From the NCBI GenBank assembly GCA_037127255.1, contig JBANSL010000004.1, positions 55,158,318-55,222,317 on the forward strand: a DNA stretch of 64,000 nucleotides. The letters are read 5' to 3'. This DNA comes from Persicaria tinctoria (taxonomy: Eukaryota; Streptophyta; Magnoliopsida; Caryophyllales; Polygonaceae). The notes beneath the pieces are model-generated. The model did not search any database and was not told the DNA's origin. It saw nothing but the letters and a program-made list of their open reading frames with translations. Made by a program: the position numbers and the translations under genes. This document shows, piece after piece, positions 21,084-33,357 of the stretch; position 1 is the first letter of the stretch, and each line of letters opens with the position of its first letter.

Positions 21084-21673
21084 TGGTGTGGAACGAACGT
21101 CGTTGACACTTTTACCGTTTTCCAAATAGTAATAAAATTCAAACTCAAGCACAAAACCAATAGATCAGCAAATCAATAAATTGATAAACCAAATAACTAC
21201 TAGTATAGTGATGAAGTCCAGAGTCGAATCCACAAGGAGAAGCGATTCACTACTCAATAACTCTTACCAAATACTCTTATGACAAAACAATGATGTATGA
21301 CAAATAACAAGGAAGTAAAGTAACCAACTTTATGATTGCAAAGCGAATTGATAATAAGGTAGAGAAGATATTTCACCTATAATTCTCTGACAATGGTTGA
21401 GATTCATGGTCCTAGTATTGATTCATTAATTACTCATAAACATATGTCTACTTGACAAAAGTTGAGAGATTCGTAGGGATACAATCACCTTATTCAATAT
21501 CACTAAAGAATAGCATTAATGACTCAAATAATTAGACCAATTGGCATATTGATTCAATACAATTAAGACAAACCGAAACAACCCTAGGTCAGCCCTAATC
21601 GACACTCCTCAACATAGATCAATTGAAATCATCCACTACAAAGACAAAGAAATATCACTACTTCATTACCTTC
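21084..21673 (-). mobile_element. Gypsy LTR, interrupted by CACTA-A (copy 2)
   Basis: Paralogue of 7402-7991, broken at the same base by CACTA-A. The CACTA-A insertion therefore predates the block duplication. Confidence 0.75.
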
Positions 21674-23721
21674 CACTACTAGAAAAAGTGGCCCTTCTCC
21701 GCGTTTTGCTCTCAACGTTACTCAACTACATCATGAGAGAAATTAGGCTCGCTCTTGTTATTGTCATAAATTTTGACGTTTTATTACGTTAAAAATGGTA
21801 GACATATAAAATAGTGGAAAACTCTTTAAAAGCGAGGGGGGGGACGAGGAGAAAACAATTTGATAACTAAAATAAATTAAATATGGGCCTAGCCCAAGCA
21901 AATCTCAATCCCTTCCCATGCCTGACGTTTCACCCAAAAACAAATGGTCAAAAAACCCTTTCCTTTTTTTCCTTGAAATTTCATACCCCAATCTCCTAGT
22001 TCAACAAGCGTCAACCCTAAATCAGTTATGTGAGTTGCTAATATAGTTCCTTGAGTTGCGATTTCAGTTCTTCGGAGTTGGATTGTTGAAAATGGTTTCT
22101 TGGTGCTTGATTACTCATGTTGTGAGTTGCGAATTCAGCCTTTTGCGTTGCGATTTCAGTTCTTCAGAGTTAGATTGTTGAAGACGATTGCTTGGTAGTG
22201 GATATTGAAGTTGGCAGTTCATAAGAGATCAATGATTACTCGTTCAAACTTTTCGACAGGTCTTGGGATTGTGGGTATATTTTGTTTCACCCCCTTCTCA
22301 ATTTTGATTTAGAAACTTCTATTAGGCTTTCGGAGAATCATAAATTTGGTTTCTTTGAAATTCTAAACCCTCAATTTTACCCGAATTTGAATAAAAGTTA
22401 GTGTTTATTATGCACATGTCATGAGAAAGAGCAATGCTAGCTCTATAATTAAGTACCTGACAGTATATATCTTGGGTGTTTAGATAGCCATAATTCAAGC
22501 TCAGTATGTGAAATGGATGGATATTTTGCACAGTTTCATAAACTGCTTCTTGATTTGTTCAAAATGTGTTGCTAGATTGTAAATTGTAAGAGTGTAGTTA
22601 GTTGTTTGGTGTTCGATTTATAAATCGAAACTATAGGCATTTTGTTGTTGGAGTTTGCAGAGATTCCTTTAGTTTTGAGCAAGACACACAAACGAATTGC
22701 TAATTTCTTCCATTTGACACTCAAGGAAAGAAAGGTATTTTTATTTATCTTTGTCATTGTTTATAATAAGTCTATTGGTAAGCCTAGATATTTTTTATTG
22801 ATTTAGGCAATGGGTAGACCCATGTTTGATTTAGGCAATATTAGTCCTTGGTTATTTTTATTGTATAGGACATTGTTATTTGTTTCTATTTTCATTCTTT
22901 TTACCTAAATAAAGAAATGATTTTATTAGTGATAATATGTCTTTATATAGTAATATGTTCTTAGTAAAATCAAGTAAAAATCAAAAGGTAATGGTTTTTC
23001 TTGTAATATGATTTTATTAGGAACAATGTGCAGACATATACTTTTTACCTTTTAAATGAAGTAAAAATCAGAAGGTAGTAATAGGTTCTTAGTAAAATCA
23101 AGTAAAAGTCATAAGGTAATAGCATGTAAATGAGATTTTTACCTTTTTATGTTCTGATTTTTACTTGAATCTCAACCATTACCTTCTGATTTGTGTTCTA
23201 TACAGGAATCTCAACCATTACCTTCTAATTTATACTTGATGTCACTAATATGTTCTTAGTAATATGTCACTAATAAAATCAAGTAAAAATCAGTAGGTAA
23301 TTTGTGTTATGTACAGTGATTCTGATTCTTGGTGTCATAATGTGTACAATTTATGTTTTGTAGTTAAGTATTTTGCTTATTTGGCAAGAATAGAGAGATT
23401 TTGCCTTATTGGAGAAATTAGTTGGCCTAAGGTGAACAAGCAATATAAAGTTGAGATTGTGAAAATTGTTCGAGTAAGAATTATTTTGAATAGATTACCT
23501 ATGCATGTATATTATTCATATGGTTAATTATACATTTATCTATGCTGCAAGGCAAAATTTGTCATCCCAGATGGAGTAGCAATTAATGGAGTAATTCTCA
23601 TGAGGTTGGCACACATTGGAATAATTACATATATGAATTGAAGCGTCAGAAGTTCAACCCAATAAAGAGGCCGGTCAAAGGAAGCAATTACTAAGGATGT
23701 ACCTGATGGACACACACTTGA

Positions 23722-24851
23722 TAGGGGTGTGCAGAAAAACCCGAAACCGAAAACACGACACGAAAACACGACAACACGACACGAAAAAACCCAAAACCGA
23801 AAAAATACGACATGATAATGACACGAACCGAGAAAACACGGCTTTAAATGGTTCGTGTTCGGGTCGGGCAAATTGCCTTGTCGGGTACCCGACACGAACC
23901 GTTTAAATTTTTTTTTTTAATTTTTAGATTTGTTAGTATAATACTTGTATAATAAGAATCCAATAAATAAAAAAAATGCTTTACTAGCACAGTTGGTACA
24001 AGGGACGCGAGAGGATTGGGGAATAACTCATAGATCCGAGTTCGATTCTTCCCCGCTGCAATTTTTTTTGCAAAATTACGTCTGTTTAAAAACGCAAACA
24101 CATATGGGCTTAACATGGGCCTAAGGCCCAGCCTTTGCAATGTATCCAAACAAACACTAATACACATCTTCCATCGTCAAAACCAATTAAACCCTAACTC
24201 CGGCAAAGCTACAAAGATGCTATTCGCCTATTCCGCCTCTCTCATTTAGTCGTTCTCCATTTTCCCACTCTCTCAGATCTTGAAGGTTCATTCTCTATCA
24301 TCGGTGTCTTCCCTCTCACCGACGGCCGCAACAGGGGCAAATGTTTCTCCCGCGATTGATGTGAGCCATTGCGAGTACTGCGTTGTTGAGTTCCATCTTC
24401 GGCCAGACCACTTTTCTCTTACCCGTCTTTTCTCTTTTCTCCCTTGTGAAGTTTTGGTGAAATTGATAAACTATCTAGGGTTTTTTTAGCACGAGTTTGT
24501 TAATTTGTTCTTCCTTTGGGTGGATTTGTTGGTAAAACTAGGGCTTGCTAATTGCAATTGGTGTTATGTTGAGTAGGGATGATGAACTTTGTGTTGTCTT
24601 TGGCCCTGCGTTTTCCGACCAAAAGAAATGCAATAGGTGCACTGCAGCAGCACAGAGCACACGACAACCGAAAAAAAAACATGGTTCCTGTCGGGTACCC
24701 GAGTATCCGACACGGATCCGAATAGCTTAACCGTGTCGGATACCCGGCTTAAAGCGGTTCGTATACGGTTCGGGCTTTTTGAGCTAAACGGTTTCGGGTA
24801 TCCGACATGATTATCCGGTTCGTGTCGGGTACCCGGATATGCACACCCCTA
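23722..24851. mobile_element. hAT non-autonomous element with empty-site proof
   Basis: The 1130-bp element has ends TAGGGGTGTGCAG and its inverse CTGCACACCCCTA-like sequence. It is flanked by a perfect 8-bp duplication ACACTTGA (23,714-23,721, 24,852-24,859). The paralogous site in CACTA-A copy 1 (about 10,388) has a single ACACTTGA and no insert. Subterminal regions are rich in ACACGAA and GGGTACCCG repeats. The interior (24,170-24,480) looks like a 5' leader and first exon of an unidentified gene. Confidence 0.88.
23980..24062 (+). repeat. tRNA-related (SINE-like) sequence
   Basis: TAGCACAGTTGG (23,985-23,996) fits the Pol III A box and GAGTTCGATTC (24,038-24,048) the B box, at tRNA-like spacing. 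CCCCGCTGCA and a T-run follow. The flanks do not fold as a full tRNA with matched acceptor stem, so this reads as a tRNA-derived SINE piece captured in the hAT element. Confidence 0.5.
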
Positions 24852-25721
24852 ACACTTGATAGTTGGATGCGTTTGGTTGAGTATTGGTTTTCGGAAAAGA
24901 GCAAGGTTAGTTCTTAAGAATATTAAAGATATTAAACTTTTAAAATACAAATTCAAGCTTGACTATCTTATATGTATGTTTATTTAATGACACTTAACAA
25001 TTATTGCAAAAGAGGTCTCAATGTGGTAAAAAGGCACGACCGGCCCAAACACATGTGCATACGACTGGTTCTACAAGTTATGCTAATAAGCGAGCTGATT
25101 ATGTATAATTTCTTCTTTTTTTCCTACTAGTTCTTCTTTTTTGATATTGAAGTTGTTCCTTTGAAAACAGGAACAAGCACATCTTGGTGTTGAAAAACTA
25201 GTCCAAAATTCCTCACCTTCAAAGTCTCGCACCGAGATTGAGAATGAAGTATGGAGAAGGAAAACCAAAAGCTTCATGCAAGAGCGGATTAAAGTAATCG
25301 AATCTTGTTTAAAGCACTTGATGCACTTTGTTTTGGGAAGGTGTCAGATGAGTTCTTTGTTGCTGCCCAATCTGCTTTACGCGGGGATAATTATGAGGTA
25401 AGTCGGAATTGACCATTACATTTGATTGATTTATTTTTCCACTTATTATCTTTCATATAAAGACTTGCAAGAATAGTAGTGTGTAGGAAACTAGCATTTG
25501 ATTAGGTAATTCTATTGGGGTTTTTTTTTTTAAATGTGGTGGATTACTCTATGTTGGAGGTGTGAGCTTGCTTGTTTAGATGAATTGTTGGAGGTTGAAT
25601 CTTGCTTGTTTAAATAGTTACTTTCTTGCTTGTTTATCATCTGGTTCACCGTTTTTGGAGGTTGAAGCTTGCTTGTTTAGATGAATTGTTTCACTCCCCT
25701 AATGTGAATTACATCAGTATT

Positions 25722-27545
25722 TGTTGTAGGAGGAAATCGAGTTCAAAATATAATAATAAATCAAACCAGATTGTGCCCACGCAAATAAAGTTCAAGACTT
25801 ACTCCCGTTGTAGCAAAAGGAAGTCAAGATCGATCCTCGAGGAAGCGGGTCAGCGGATCTCAGATACCCAGCAAATCACATCCAGAAGTCAACTCAGAGT
25901 AATCGAACTCGACTAGGGCGTAGTCGATAGGGGTCTCGCACAGCCGATTTCGAGCAGAAACAATGAATCCAGGCAACATGAGTAGTCAAGGTCGACTAGG
26001 TCTCCTCGACGTCAAGTAGGTTGGTGGTCGGAGTCGAGTACCTGCAGAGACAAAAACGAGCAGCGATCTCGAGCAGAAACCCTAGATCGAAAGTCGGTAG
26101 TCGACGTCGACTAGATCTAGATCTAGTCGACGTCGAGTAGAAAGCAGAAACCGTTTTGTTTGTGTCGGCGAAAGATGGCCGAAGAGTTCAAGGGTGGAAA
26201 CAAGGTATGGACAGAAAATAAATAGATTTGCAGATTTTTGAATGTAAACAATTAAACGAAAACTTCCAAGATTGGGGTTTGCAACAACGATAACCAAACA
26301 TGTATAAGGCAAGATAAAGAGAAATAATCATGCAAATCACATCAAAGGATCGAGCTTTCGCCTTTTCCAACAATTAGACTACTCTTTCAAGAAACCCTAA
26401 TTGTATCTACCAATCTTATGTTTATAATCCAAGTGGTTAACCTGAGTCTTTATTAATTAGGTAATAAACATATAAAAGGTAGTGGATGATCAAAACATAA
26501 TAAAAGTCGAATCTTTACCTCAAACATGCATGGCTATCGCCAGGCTCACCCCAACCCTAGAAGTGGGTGAACTACTCGCTCTTCATCATAGGAAAACTCA
26601 TCAATAATAAAAGAAAACTAAATTGCATTAATAAAACTAAACAAAGCTTACAACCGATCGAAGCCAATTCCGCTTTCGCCAAACAAATTCCTCTCGGCCA
26701 CAAGCTCTCTCTTTCTACTCCTACTCTCTATGAATGTGTGTTGGAAGATACCTAAAGCTCAGCCCCTATGGCTTTATTTATAGTGTTCAATCCCCACTAT
26801 TCTATAAAGGAACAATCTATCTATATCTAAAACTTTCTATCTAAAAACATAAGATAAAGTTTGGAAATAAAACAATTAAATCTTTAATGGAAAGTAACTA
26901 ATGTGGATAAATCCCTTCTTCTCTTGATATATTTTCATGTGGATGGATAAAATTCCACATATCTTCACTTGCAAGTAATCCTCATGGCTCGTACTCCACT
27001 CGATCTCGGACTCAGATTCGTTCTGGATAGTACTCGACTTCGACTAGTTTTACTCGACTTCGACCAGAATTTTTCTCCTGTGTTGCACTCGAGCTCGGGC
27101 ACGTTCTGGACTCGACGGGTGTACTTGACTTCGAGTAGACTTACTCGACGTCGAGTAGCTTCTGGCTCCTCGAGTGGTCTTCTCGACTTCGTGTGAAATT
27201 CTGGGCTCGGGAGTACTCGACTTCGACTAGATCTAGTCGACGTCGACTAGAACTTTATCGAGTACTTTTTCTCGTTTCTTGCTCGATTTCTCCTGGTTCA
27301 GCTGCTCCTTGACCTCGGACTTTTTGTAGTTATCTTCAAGCATCTTGATGATTTCCTCTCTTTCTTCGAATTGCTATAAATTGCCTCGATTTCTGCGAAA
27401 CTAAACAGAAACTAGTGTAGATTCCATATTTGGCAAATAAGCGTAAACTACACAGATTATGTACTGTTCTAACCCAAATGTATGAAATGCATGCTAAAAT
27501 CGCTATGAAAGTAAGTATAGAACATGGCGAATTTGGCTCACAACA
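25722..27545 (-). repeat. LTR (3' LTR of the minus-strand element)
   Basis: 1824 bp, TGTTG...CAACA ends. It carries a 42-bp near-perfect palindrome at 26,098-26,139 and further TCGACGTCGA copies near 27,146 and 27,236. It is longer than its partner mainly because of the extra palindrome arm. By eye the two LTRs differ by scattered substitutions. Confidence 0.9.
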
Positions 27546-28106
27546 AACACCCCATACTTAAGTTTGCTTGTCCTCAAGCAATACTTTTAATGGTCATATA
27601 GGGGAAGAAACCAAAACTCTCAACATATTAGATTCATTCTTATATAACTCTACAATCAATTACCATCCTCACAAAGGTACTAATGTCACCAAATCCATGC
27701 ATGTGTAATAAAAACAACATCTACTCATAAAAGAAGGGTTAAGCAAAACAATTCAATAGTGACAAAGCATTAATAATTAAGAGGACTTTAATTTAAGCTC
27801 GTGATAAAGAAAAGGTAAAAGGTAAAGTGGTGGGCTATTTTTGGCAATGTGGTGTTAAATCCGGGGAGAACTTTGCTTTCTTTGCTTTGATGCGCTTTCT
27901 CCCATCATAATTTCCACATCACCCATCCTCTCATAATTCACTCTTTGCATTTTTTTTCACTTATATGCTTTTACCTCTCTAACCTCAACATTGCCTTCTC
28001 GCGAGTCACAAACATGGGTGTAATAAATGGTCCCGGATACTTAGTGTTTAGGACTCCTCGCATGTGTACATGTCCCATATCGCTGAACTATTATCTCAAC
28101 GAGTAG
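27546..28106. other. Internal region next to the 3' LTR, no coding
   Basis: Starts with AACACCCCATACTTAAG, whose complement is a purine-rich tract fitting a polypurine primer. The remainder, up to the CACTA-B insertion duplicated TAG (28,104-28,106), has no recognisable coding content. Confidence 0.55.
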
Positions 28107-28649
28107 CACTGCAAAAAAAAATGAAATTTGCCACGTTACCTAGCTTCGGCAAAAGCTTACCGTGGCAATTGGTACCTTTTGCCACCGATGGTAGCTTCGG
28201 CATGGGTTGTCGAAGCTATTAAGACGATTTTACCACCCTTGGTAGCAACGGCACGTATTTTTCGTAGCTATTGACTCAATTTTTACTACGGCATAGCTAC
28301 TGATCGTGTGTTCACTGAAATTTGCCACGATGCGGCAATGCTGTCGCAAAAATATATTTTAAAAAAAAAGAAATAAAAGAACGGAGTCGTGTAATGTCTT
28401 GACCTAACCCATGAACCCATTGAGACCCACCATAAGCATCGCCGCCCCCTCATTCCTCAGATCTAGAGATGGGGAACTTGCCCTAGGCGCCTCTTCTCCA
28501 TTGCGCTCGTCGAAGCCACACTCTTAAGCCGCCGGTGGGGAGCTTGTTCTCGGTCTTGTTTCCATCCATCTCCATCGTTATCTTTCTCCTCTCCGACCCC
28601 CACTAGTGTCGTCTCCCTGTGTAACCAAATCTAGACCGGGATCTAGGGT

Positions 28650-29023
28650 TTGTCGTTGTTTGCTACGATTTTGCGATGGGATGGGCATCTCAGTTTACCC
28701 TCCTTTCTTCTTCTGCCACTAGTGCCTTCCCCAACCTCATATTTGAAAACCATGACCATGAATCCTCCTCGTCTGCTCCTCCCCCTTTCTCTCGCGTCCC
28801 TCTCAAACCTCTCTCAACAAGTGAAGGGTGGTGCCATCACCGCTGAACTCGTCGGAGCCAAGGCAGTAAGCCACCTATGTGCTCCCGGAATCCATGAGTC
28901 GAAGAAGATAGCCCTAATGTCGTGGGTCGGAGAAAGTGAGCTAGCTTTGGATCGAAGAGGGCTTCATCTTCATTGCACTGGATGGGCTCCTTGGCAACCG
29001 TCGTCTCCCCTACTGGCACCGGT
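28650..29023 (+). pseudogene. First exon-like segment captured in CACTA-B
   Basis: An ATG at 28,674 opens MGWASQFTLLSSSATSAF and continues with a Ser/Pro-rich stretch for about 55 codons before a stop. Another frame is open from 28,650 to 29,084, and a GTAAGC donor lies at 29,022. It is preceded by a pyrimidine-rich leader-like region. I do not recognise the product; it might be the start of the captured gene, but its link to the phosphofructokinase exons is unproven. Confidence 0.3.
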
Positions 29024-29978
29024 AAGCACTAAACCTATCATCACTTTTAAATTGGTTTTTTTCCCTATAAACCTTAATCCCTAATTAACCATTTGAATTC
29101 GTTTGAAATTTTGGTTCATAGGTTGTTCCCTAATTAACTAACCATTTGAATTAGTTTAAAGCCCTCAAATGGATCAAGATAAAGATTATTTTCCCCCCAT
29201 TTTGTTGGGGGGAAAAAGATCTGACTTTGATCTGAAATATGTCTTTTGTTTCTGTCTGTTCATCAATCTGATACAATGAAATCCAGGCTATGTAACTTTG
29301 GAATGTTGTTTCTGTAGCTGATGTTCTAAGCATGTGATGGTCTCCAGATTTAGACAGTTGTTGAATTACTAAAAGTTGGGTCTTGTAAATTAGGTTGAAC
29401 ATACATTGTGGTATTTTCTCTACCCTAATCCTAAACTGATCTCGCTGAAAGCTTACAATTTGTCAAAATACATCGTCTAATCGACAACTCTATCCAACTC
29501 TCCCTATAGCCTACTCTTAGTCTTGTACTATCTACCCACTCATATGGACAGTAATAGATTTTTTATAGAAACAGATGTTCATTTTCAGACAGTTATATTC
29601 AGGTGGATGTAATGCAATGCAATCTAATCTCCTTGTTATTTTCCCAGGTATGAGCATGGACAAGAAGTACTTAATCATAGAAACCACAAGTCTGGCATCC
29701 CGCAGAGGAAATGGCAAGACTTCAAACACAATTATGGTGCTTTATATTTTCAAGCTCGTTCTTATAGATCCAACAGCGATTTTAGGCATAAGGTGTAATG
29801 ATTGTAATATCACCAGTAAGTAATTATTCTTTAAGTTATTTTTCAGAAGTTATTTTTCTCTTGAATACTTGTTACATGTTGCATTTCCATTGGATATACC
29901 TTCAGATTGAATCGTACTTAATGTGTTAACCTTTATGCAGGCATACATTTATCTTTTTTAATGTTGTTGCCTTCTCAT

Positions 29979-30205
29979 GTATATTGTACCCTTCTTGCTC
30001 AGTGTTATTCATGGCGCTATGGCTGGATTCACTGGCTTCACAGTTGGACATGTGATTTTCTTATATCTAACTTGAAAATGAACATAAAAACAGTGGTTTT
30101 CCTAGCAAATTTCTGCAACACATCATAGAGAAACAGGCCAAGTGGTGATAACGGACTGAATGTGGGCTAGGCTCCTATATTTGACCAACCAACCCAGCTT
30201 CTTGT
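29979..30205 (+). pseudogene. ATP-dependent 6-phosphofructokinase fragments (captured)
   Basis: Two short exon remnants match the plant PFK core. The first reads VYCTLLAQ and, after a small frame slip at about 30,001, SVIHGAMAGFTGFTVG. The second (30,129-30,205) reads QVVITD, a stop (TGA), then MWARLL and TNQPSFL. In plant PFKs these two motifs occur in this order around the fructose-6-phosphate site. PFK phosphorylates fructose 6-phosphate in glycolysis. The expected linking segment is missing and introns remain, so a genomic fragment was captured. It cannot make an enzyme. Confidence 0.72.
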
Positions 30206-31813
30206 TGAAACCAAAGGACGCCTCTGAATTCAGCTTCTAAGCAGGTGCAGAAATTATCTTTTGTTTACTGTTGTTAGTCCTTGTTCTTCTTAAGCTTACT
30301 TTTATAGCCTGTATTCAGTCTAATGAATGGATGGGACTTTAGTTGGTGCTAGCCATTTAATATCTTACATATGTGCAGAAGTCCTATTGGCTGTTAGAAT
30401 CTAGTTACTATTGGATGGAATTTAAATCCATTTCAGTCAAAGAGCTCATATAAATATTGATTCAGACTGCAGGATTTGATTAAAAAAAATAGTTGTTGTT
30501 GAGTTTTATTATATCATATGTTGAATATAATATATGCACTGGTACTTAAATTGAGATTACATACATATAAATCTCTGTTGTAATTTTTCCATCGATGTGT
30601 GCAATGAGCTTTCAGGCATCATTCCTTCTTGGGTCACTAGTAATCCACAGTTGTATGTTTACACATGAACTTGCATTATTCCTTGTTCAATTTTAGTAAC
30701 CAGCATATGTGTTTCCATACATTTACTATGATATAGCCTTATTCAACTTATGGTTCTATTTAAAAGTAAGAAGAAAATAAAAAATTGATTCTATGCCCTC
30801 CTCTAGTGATTTAGCTGATGTGTTTGGTTATGCTATCCATTTTTATTTGAAGAGGGTTTCGGCACTGTCAAATGGATCTCCACAATTTTTTATTAACACT
30901 GAAAAAAATTCTCTTAAAGAACTGGAATGTTATTTGTACTTATTACCCAGCTTATTCCTCCAGCTTTCCTCCTGTTGTGTAGCCTTAAGACTGATACCAC
31001 GTACAAAAAAATAAAGTTCTATATTGTTTACATATATAATATGTGCCCAATTTTCTATACTAGAAAGGAAATTTTGTCTTACATTTTCTAATTTTTGGTA
31101 CAATACATTCTGATTTCATAATTATAACTTTATTCCTAGAAACATGAAAGGCATGGCTTTCGTTCCTAGAATGGAAGATACATTATGTTTTCTCATATTG
31201 TTGATCTGTCCAGATGGTAGAAGCACTGACTTTCTAATTTCTTTTGTTTCTGAATGCAGCAACTTGGTTGCTAATAACTTCACAAACACAAGTAACAGGT
31301 AGGTACCCTAGTCATTTCCTGTTAATTGCAGGGGTGCTATGTTTTTATTATTAATCTTCTGTCTAATTATTTCCTCTGTGACTTGTTTAGGATGGTGGTT
31401 CACCTCTTGTATCCTTTTTAGGAATGTTAATATCAAGAAATAAGATGGAATGAGCATCAAACAGAAAGAGAGATCACTCTCTCTTCTGAAATATCTATAT
31501 TTTTTAGGATTTCTTTATTTCCTTCTTTTGGGATTGTGTAACATTTTAATTCTTTCTTTTAAATGCATTAGTTTATCCCAATAAACCATGATCCCGGTTT
31601 GTGAAACACTCGGATTCTCTGACCTTTATTCAAAAGTAACGTTTTAATTCTATCTTGTAAATGCATCAGGGGTATTGCTGGATTTGGTCCGAAAATGGAA
31701 AAAGCAATTAGAAGGCAGCAGGTTATTCATCATCATCTCCACCCTCCTTCCTCTTCCCACCACATAATAAGCCCTCTCTCTCATTGAGTTCTTCCTTTTT
31801 CTTTGGTCTCATA

Positions 31814-32724
31814 TAGACCTGGGCAAACGCGGGCCGGCCCGCCCGGCCCGGCCCGCCCGCCTGCTTTATTGGACAGGCTTGGGTAGAGGGAAAAGCCCAA
31901 GCGGACCGCTAAGCCCGGCCCGCGCCCGCAGCGGGTACGGGATTGGGTATGGCAATCTACCCGTTACGGGCCGCTACGCCCGTAACGGGTACCCGCCTTT
32001 TTTATTAAAATTAATATATATATATATATATAATAAATAATATTATTAATTATTTATTTATTTTTAAAACAGTAACTATATATATATATAAACAATAAGT
32101 ATATATAGCTAATTATATATATATAGCTTACATGTACAATAACTAATAGCTAATTACATATATAACCTAATTACATTTATAAAAACAACAGTAACTATAT
32201 AGCTAATTACATATTGTGTGATTAAATATATAAAAACAGCTAATTACTCCCTCCGTTTCAAAATACATGGGTTTTGACTTTTCGGCACGTTTTTTAAGGA
32301 ACGAAAAACTATATAAAATATTATTTTTTTAATGAATTTTTTTACATAATTTGATACTTATTACTAATAAGTATTAAATTATATAAAAAAATTAATTAAA
32401 AAAATAATATTTTATAGAGTTTTTCGCTTCTTAAAAAACGTGCCGAAACCTAAAAACCCATGTATTTTGGAACGGAGGTAGTAGTAATTACCTATATATT
32501 ACATATATATGTAATAAAAACCTAATTAGTGTAACTTTGATAAGAAAAATTGAATAGGTTTGCGGGTACCCGCGGGCTACCCGCACCCGCATTCGCGGAC
32601 GGGCTTGGACACGACTTCCAACCCGTTAAGCGGGCTTAGCCCGGCCCGCGCCCGCAATAACCGGACAAAATCTCGGGTAAAGCCCGTCCCAAGCCCGGCC
32701 CACGCCCGCGTTTGCCCGGGTCTA
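31814..32724. mobile_element. hAT non-autonomous element inside CACTA-B
   Basis: 911 bp with ends TAGACCTGGGCAAACGCG and the inverse of TAGACCCGGGCAAACGCG. The perfect 8-bp duplication is GTCTCATA (31,806-31,813, 32,725-32,732). The ends are GC-rich with GGCCCG repeats, and the middle is AT-rich with a TA run at 32,014-32,031. A MITE is nested inside. Confidence 0.92.
32247..32481. mobile_element. Stowaway-like MITE, innermost nested element
   Basis: 235 bp, starting CTCCCTCCGTTTCAAAATA and ending in its imperfect inverse, with TA on each side (32,245-32,246, 32,482-32,483). The two halves form a long imperfect hairpin. The terminal sequence is that of plant Tc1/mariner-derived MITEs. Confidence 0.88.
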
Positions 32725-33357
32725 GTCTCATATTTTGGTCAATATTTTTGCCAATTTTTCTCTTCTGTTGCAAATTGCAGTGTTTAATTTGGGATTGAAG
32801 TGGTGTTTATGGATAATGAATTTCTGTTAATATAGTTTTGGACATTTTTTGGTTAAAATGTAGTTTTGGACATTTTATTGTATATGTAAATTTTATAATT
32901 ATGTACGTATATTTATTGTATATAAATATTGTATTTTTTGACATTTTATTATATATATAAATTTTGTATAATTAATGAAATTTTATTATATATATTAAAT
33001 TATGTGTATTATTTTTTTTTTAATAAATATTGGACTTTTTAGCACGGGTCTGAAGAATCCGGGCTAAAAAGTAAGGTTTTTTTTTTACTTTCCACCCACT
33101 CTTTAGCTACGGCACCTTGCCGTGGCAAATGTGGTGTTTCTTTCATTAGGGGTTGCTTACCGTAGCTTAACCATGGCTAATTTTTTTTGCTACGGCTATT
33201 TGCCGAAGCTGCAAAATTTTGTCACCCCAGAATTCGCCACCCCCCCCCCCCCCCAATTTGTCGTAGCTTAGCCGAAGCTCAATGCCTTTTGCCACCCTTT
33301 GAAGGCCTTTTGCCACGGCTTTTTGCCGAAGCAAATTTCATTTTTTTTGTAGTGTAG

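Larger units (their letters stand above)
23296..25400 (+). pseudogene. CACTA-A Transposase_24-like gene, copy 2
   Basis: Same exon blocks as copy 1 (ISWPKVNKQYKVEIVKIV, the GSTSYANKRADYV block, EIENEVWRRKTKSF). The exon with VPDGHTLD is split by the hAT insertion at 23,722. The flanking CACTA exon resumes at 24,860, and copy 1 at about 10,390 shows the same exon uninterrupted. It is non-functional. Confidence 0.6.
28107..33354 (+). mobile_element. CACTA-B carrying phosphofructokinase pieces
   Basis: 5248-bp element. The left end is CACTGCAAAAAAAAATGAAA and the right end is the inverse of CACTACAAAAAAAATGAAA. It is flanked by the 3-bp duplication TAG (28,104-28,106, 33,355-33,357), which is diagnostic of CACTA elements. 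Subterminal repeats contain TAGCTTCGGCAAAAGC and GCCGTGGCAAA. The interior has exon-like fragments, including phosphofructokinase motifs (29,979-30,205), and a nested hAT (31,814-32,724). No transposase was recognised. Confidence 0.9.

Noticed and set aside
23980..24062. Possible functional tRNA gene
   Set aside because: A and B boxes are present, but no cloverleaf with matching acceptor stem could be drawn and it lies within a hAT element.
25460..25490. TAGTAGTG near 25,478 as the right end of CACTA-A
   Set aside because: The preceding bases do not match the inverted CACTA-A terminus, and CACTA-like subterminal repeats reappear at 39,855-40,000.
29640..29820. Possible AGAMOUS-like or PFK exon in CACTA-B
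   Set aside because: Two frames look protein-like (SGIPQRKWQDFKHNYGALYF and MDKKYLIIETT), but no motif order supports a family.
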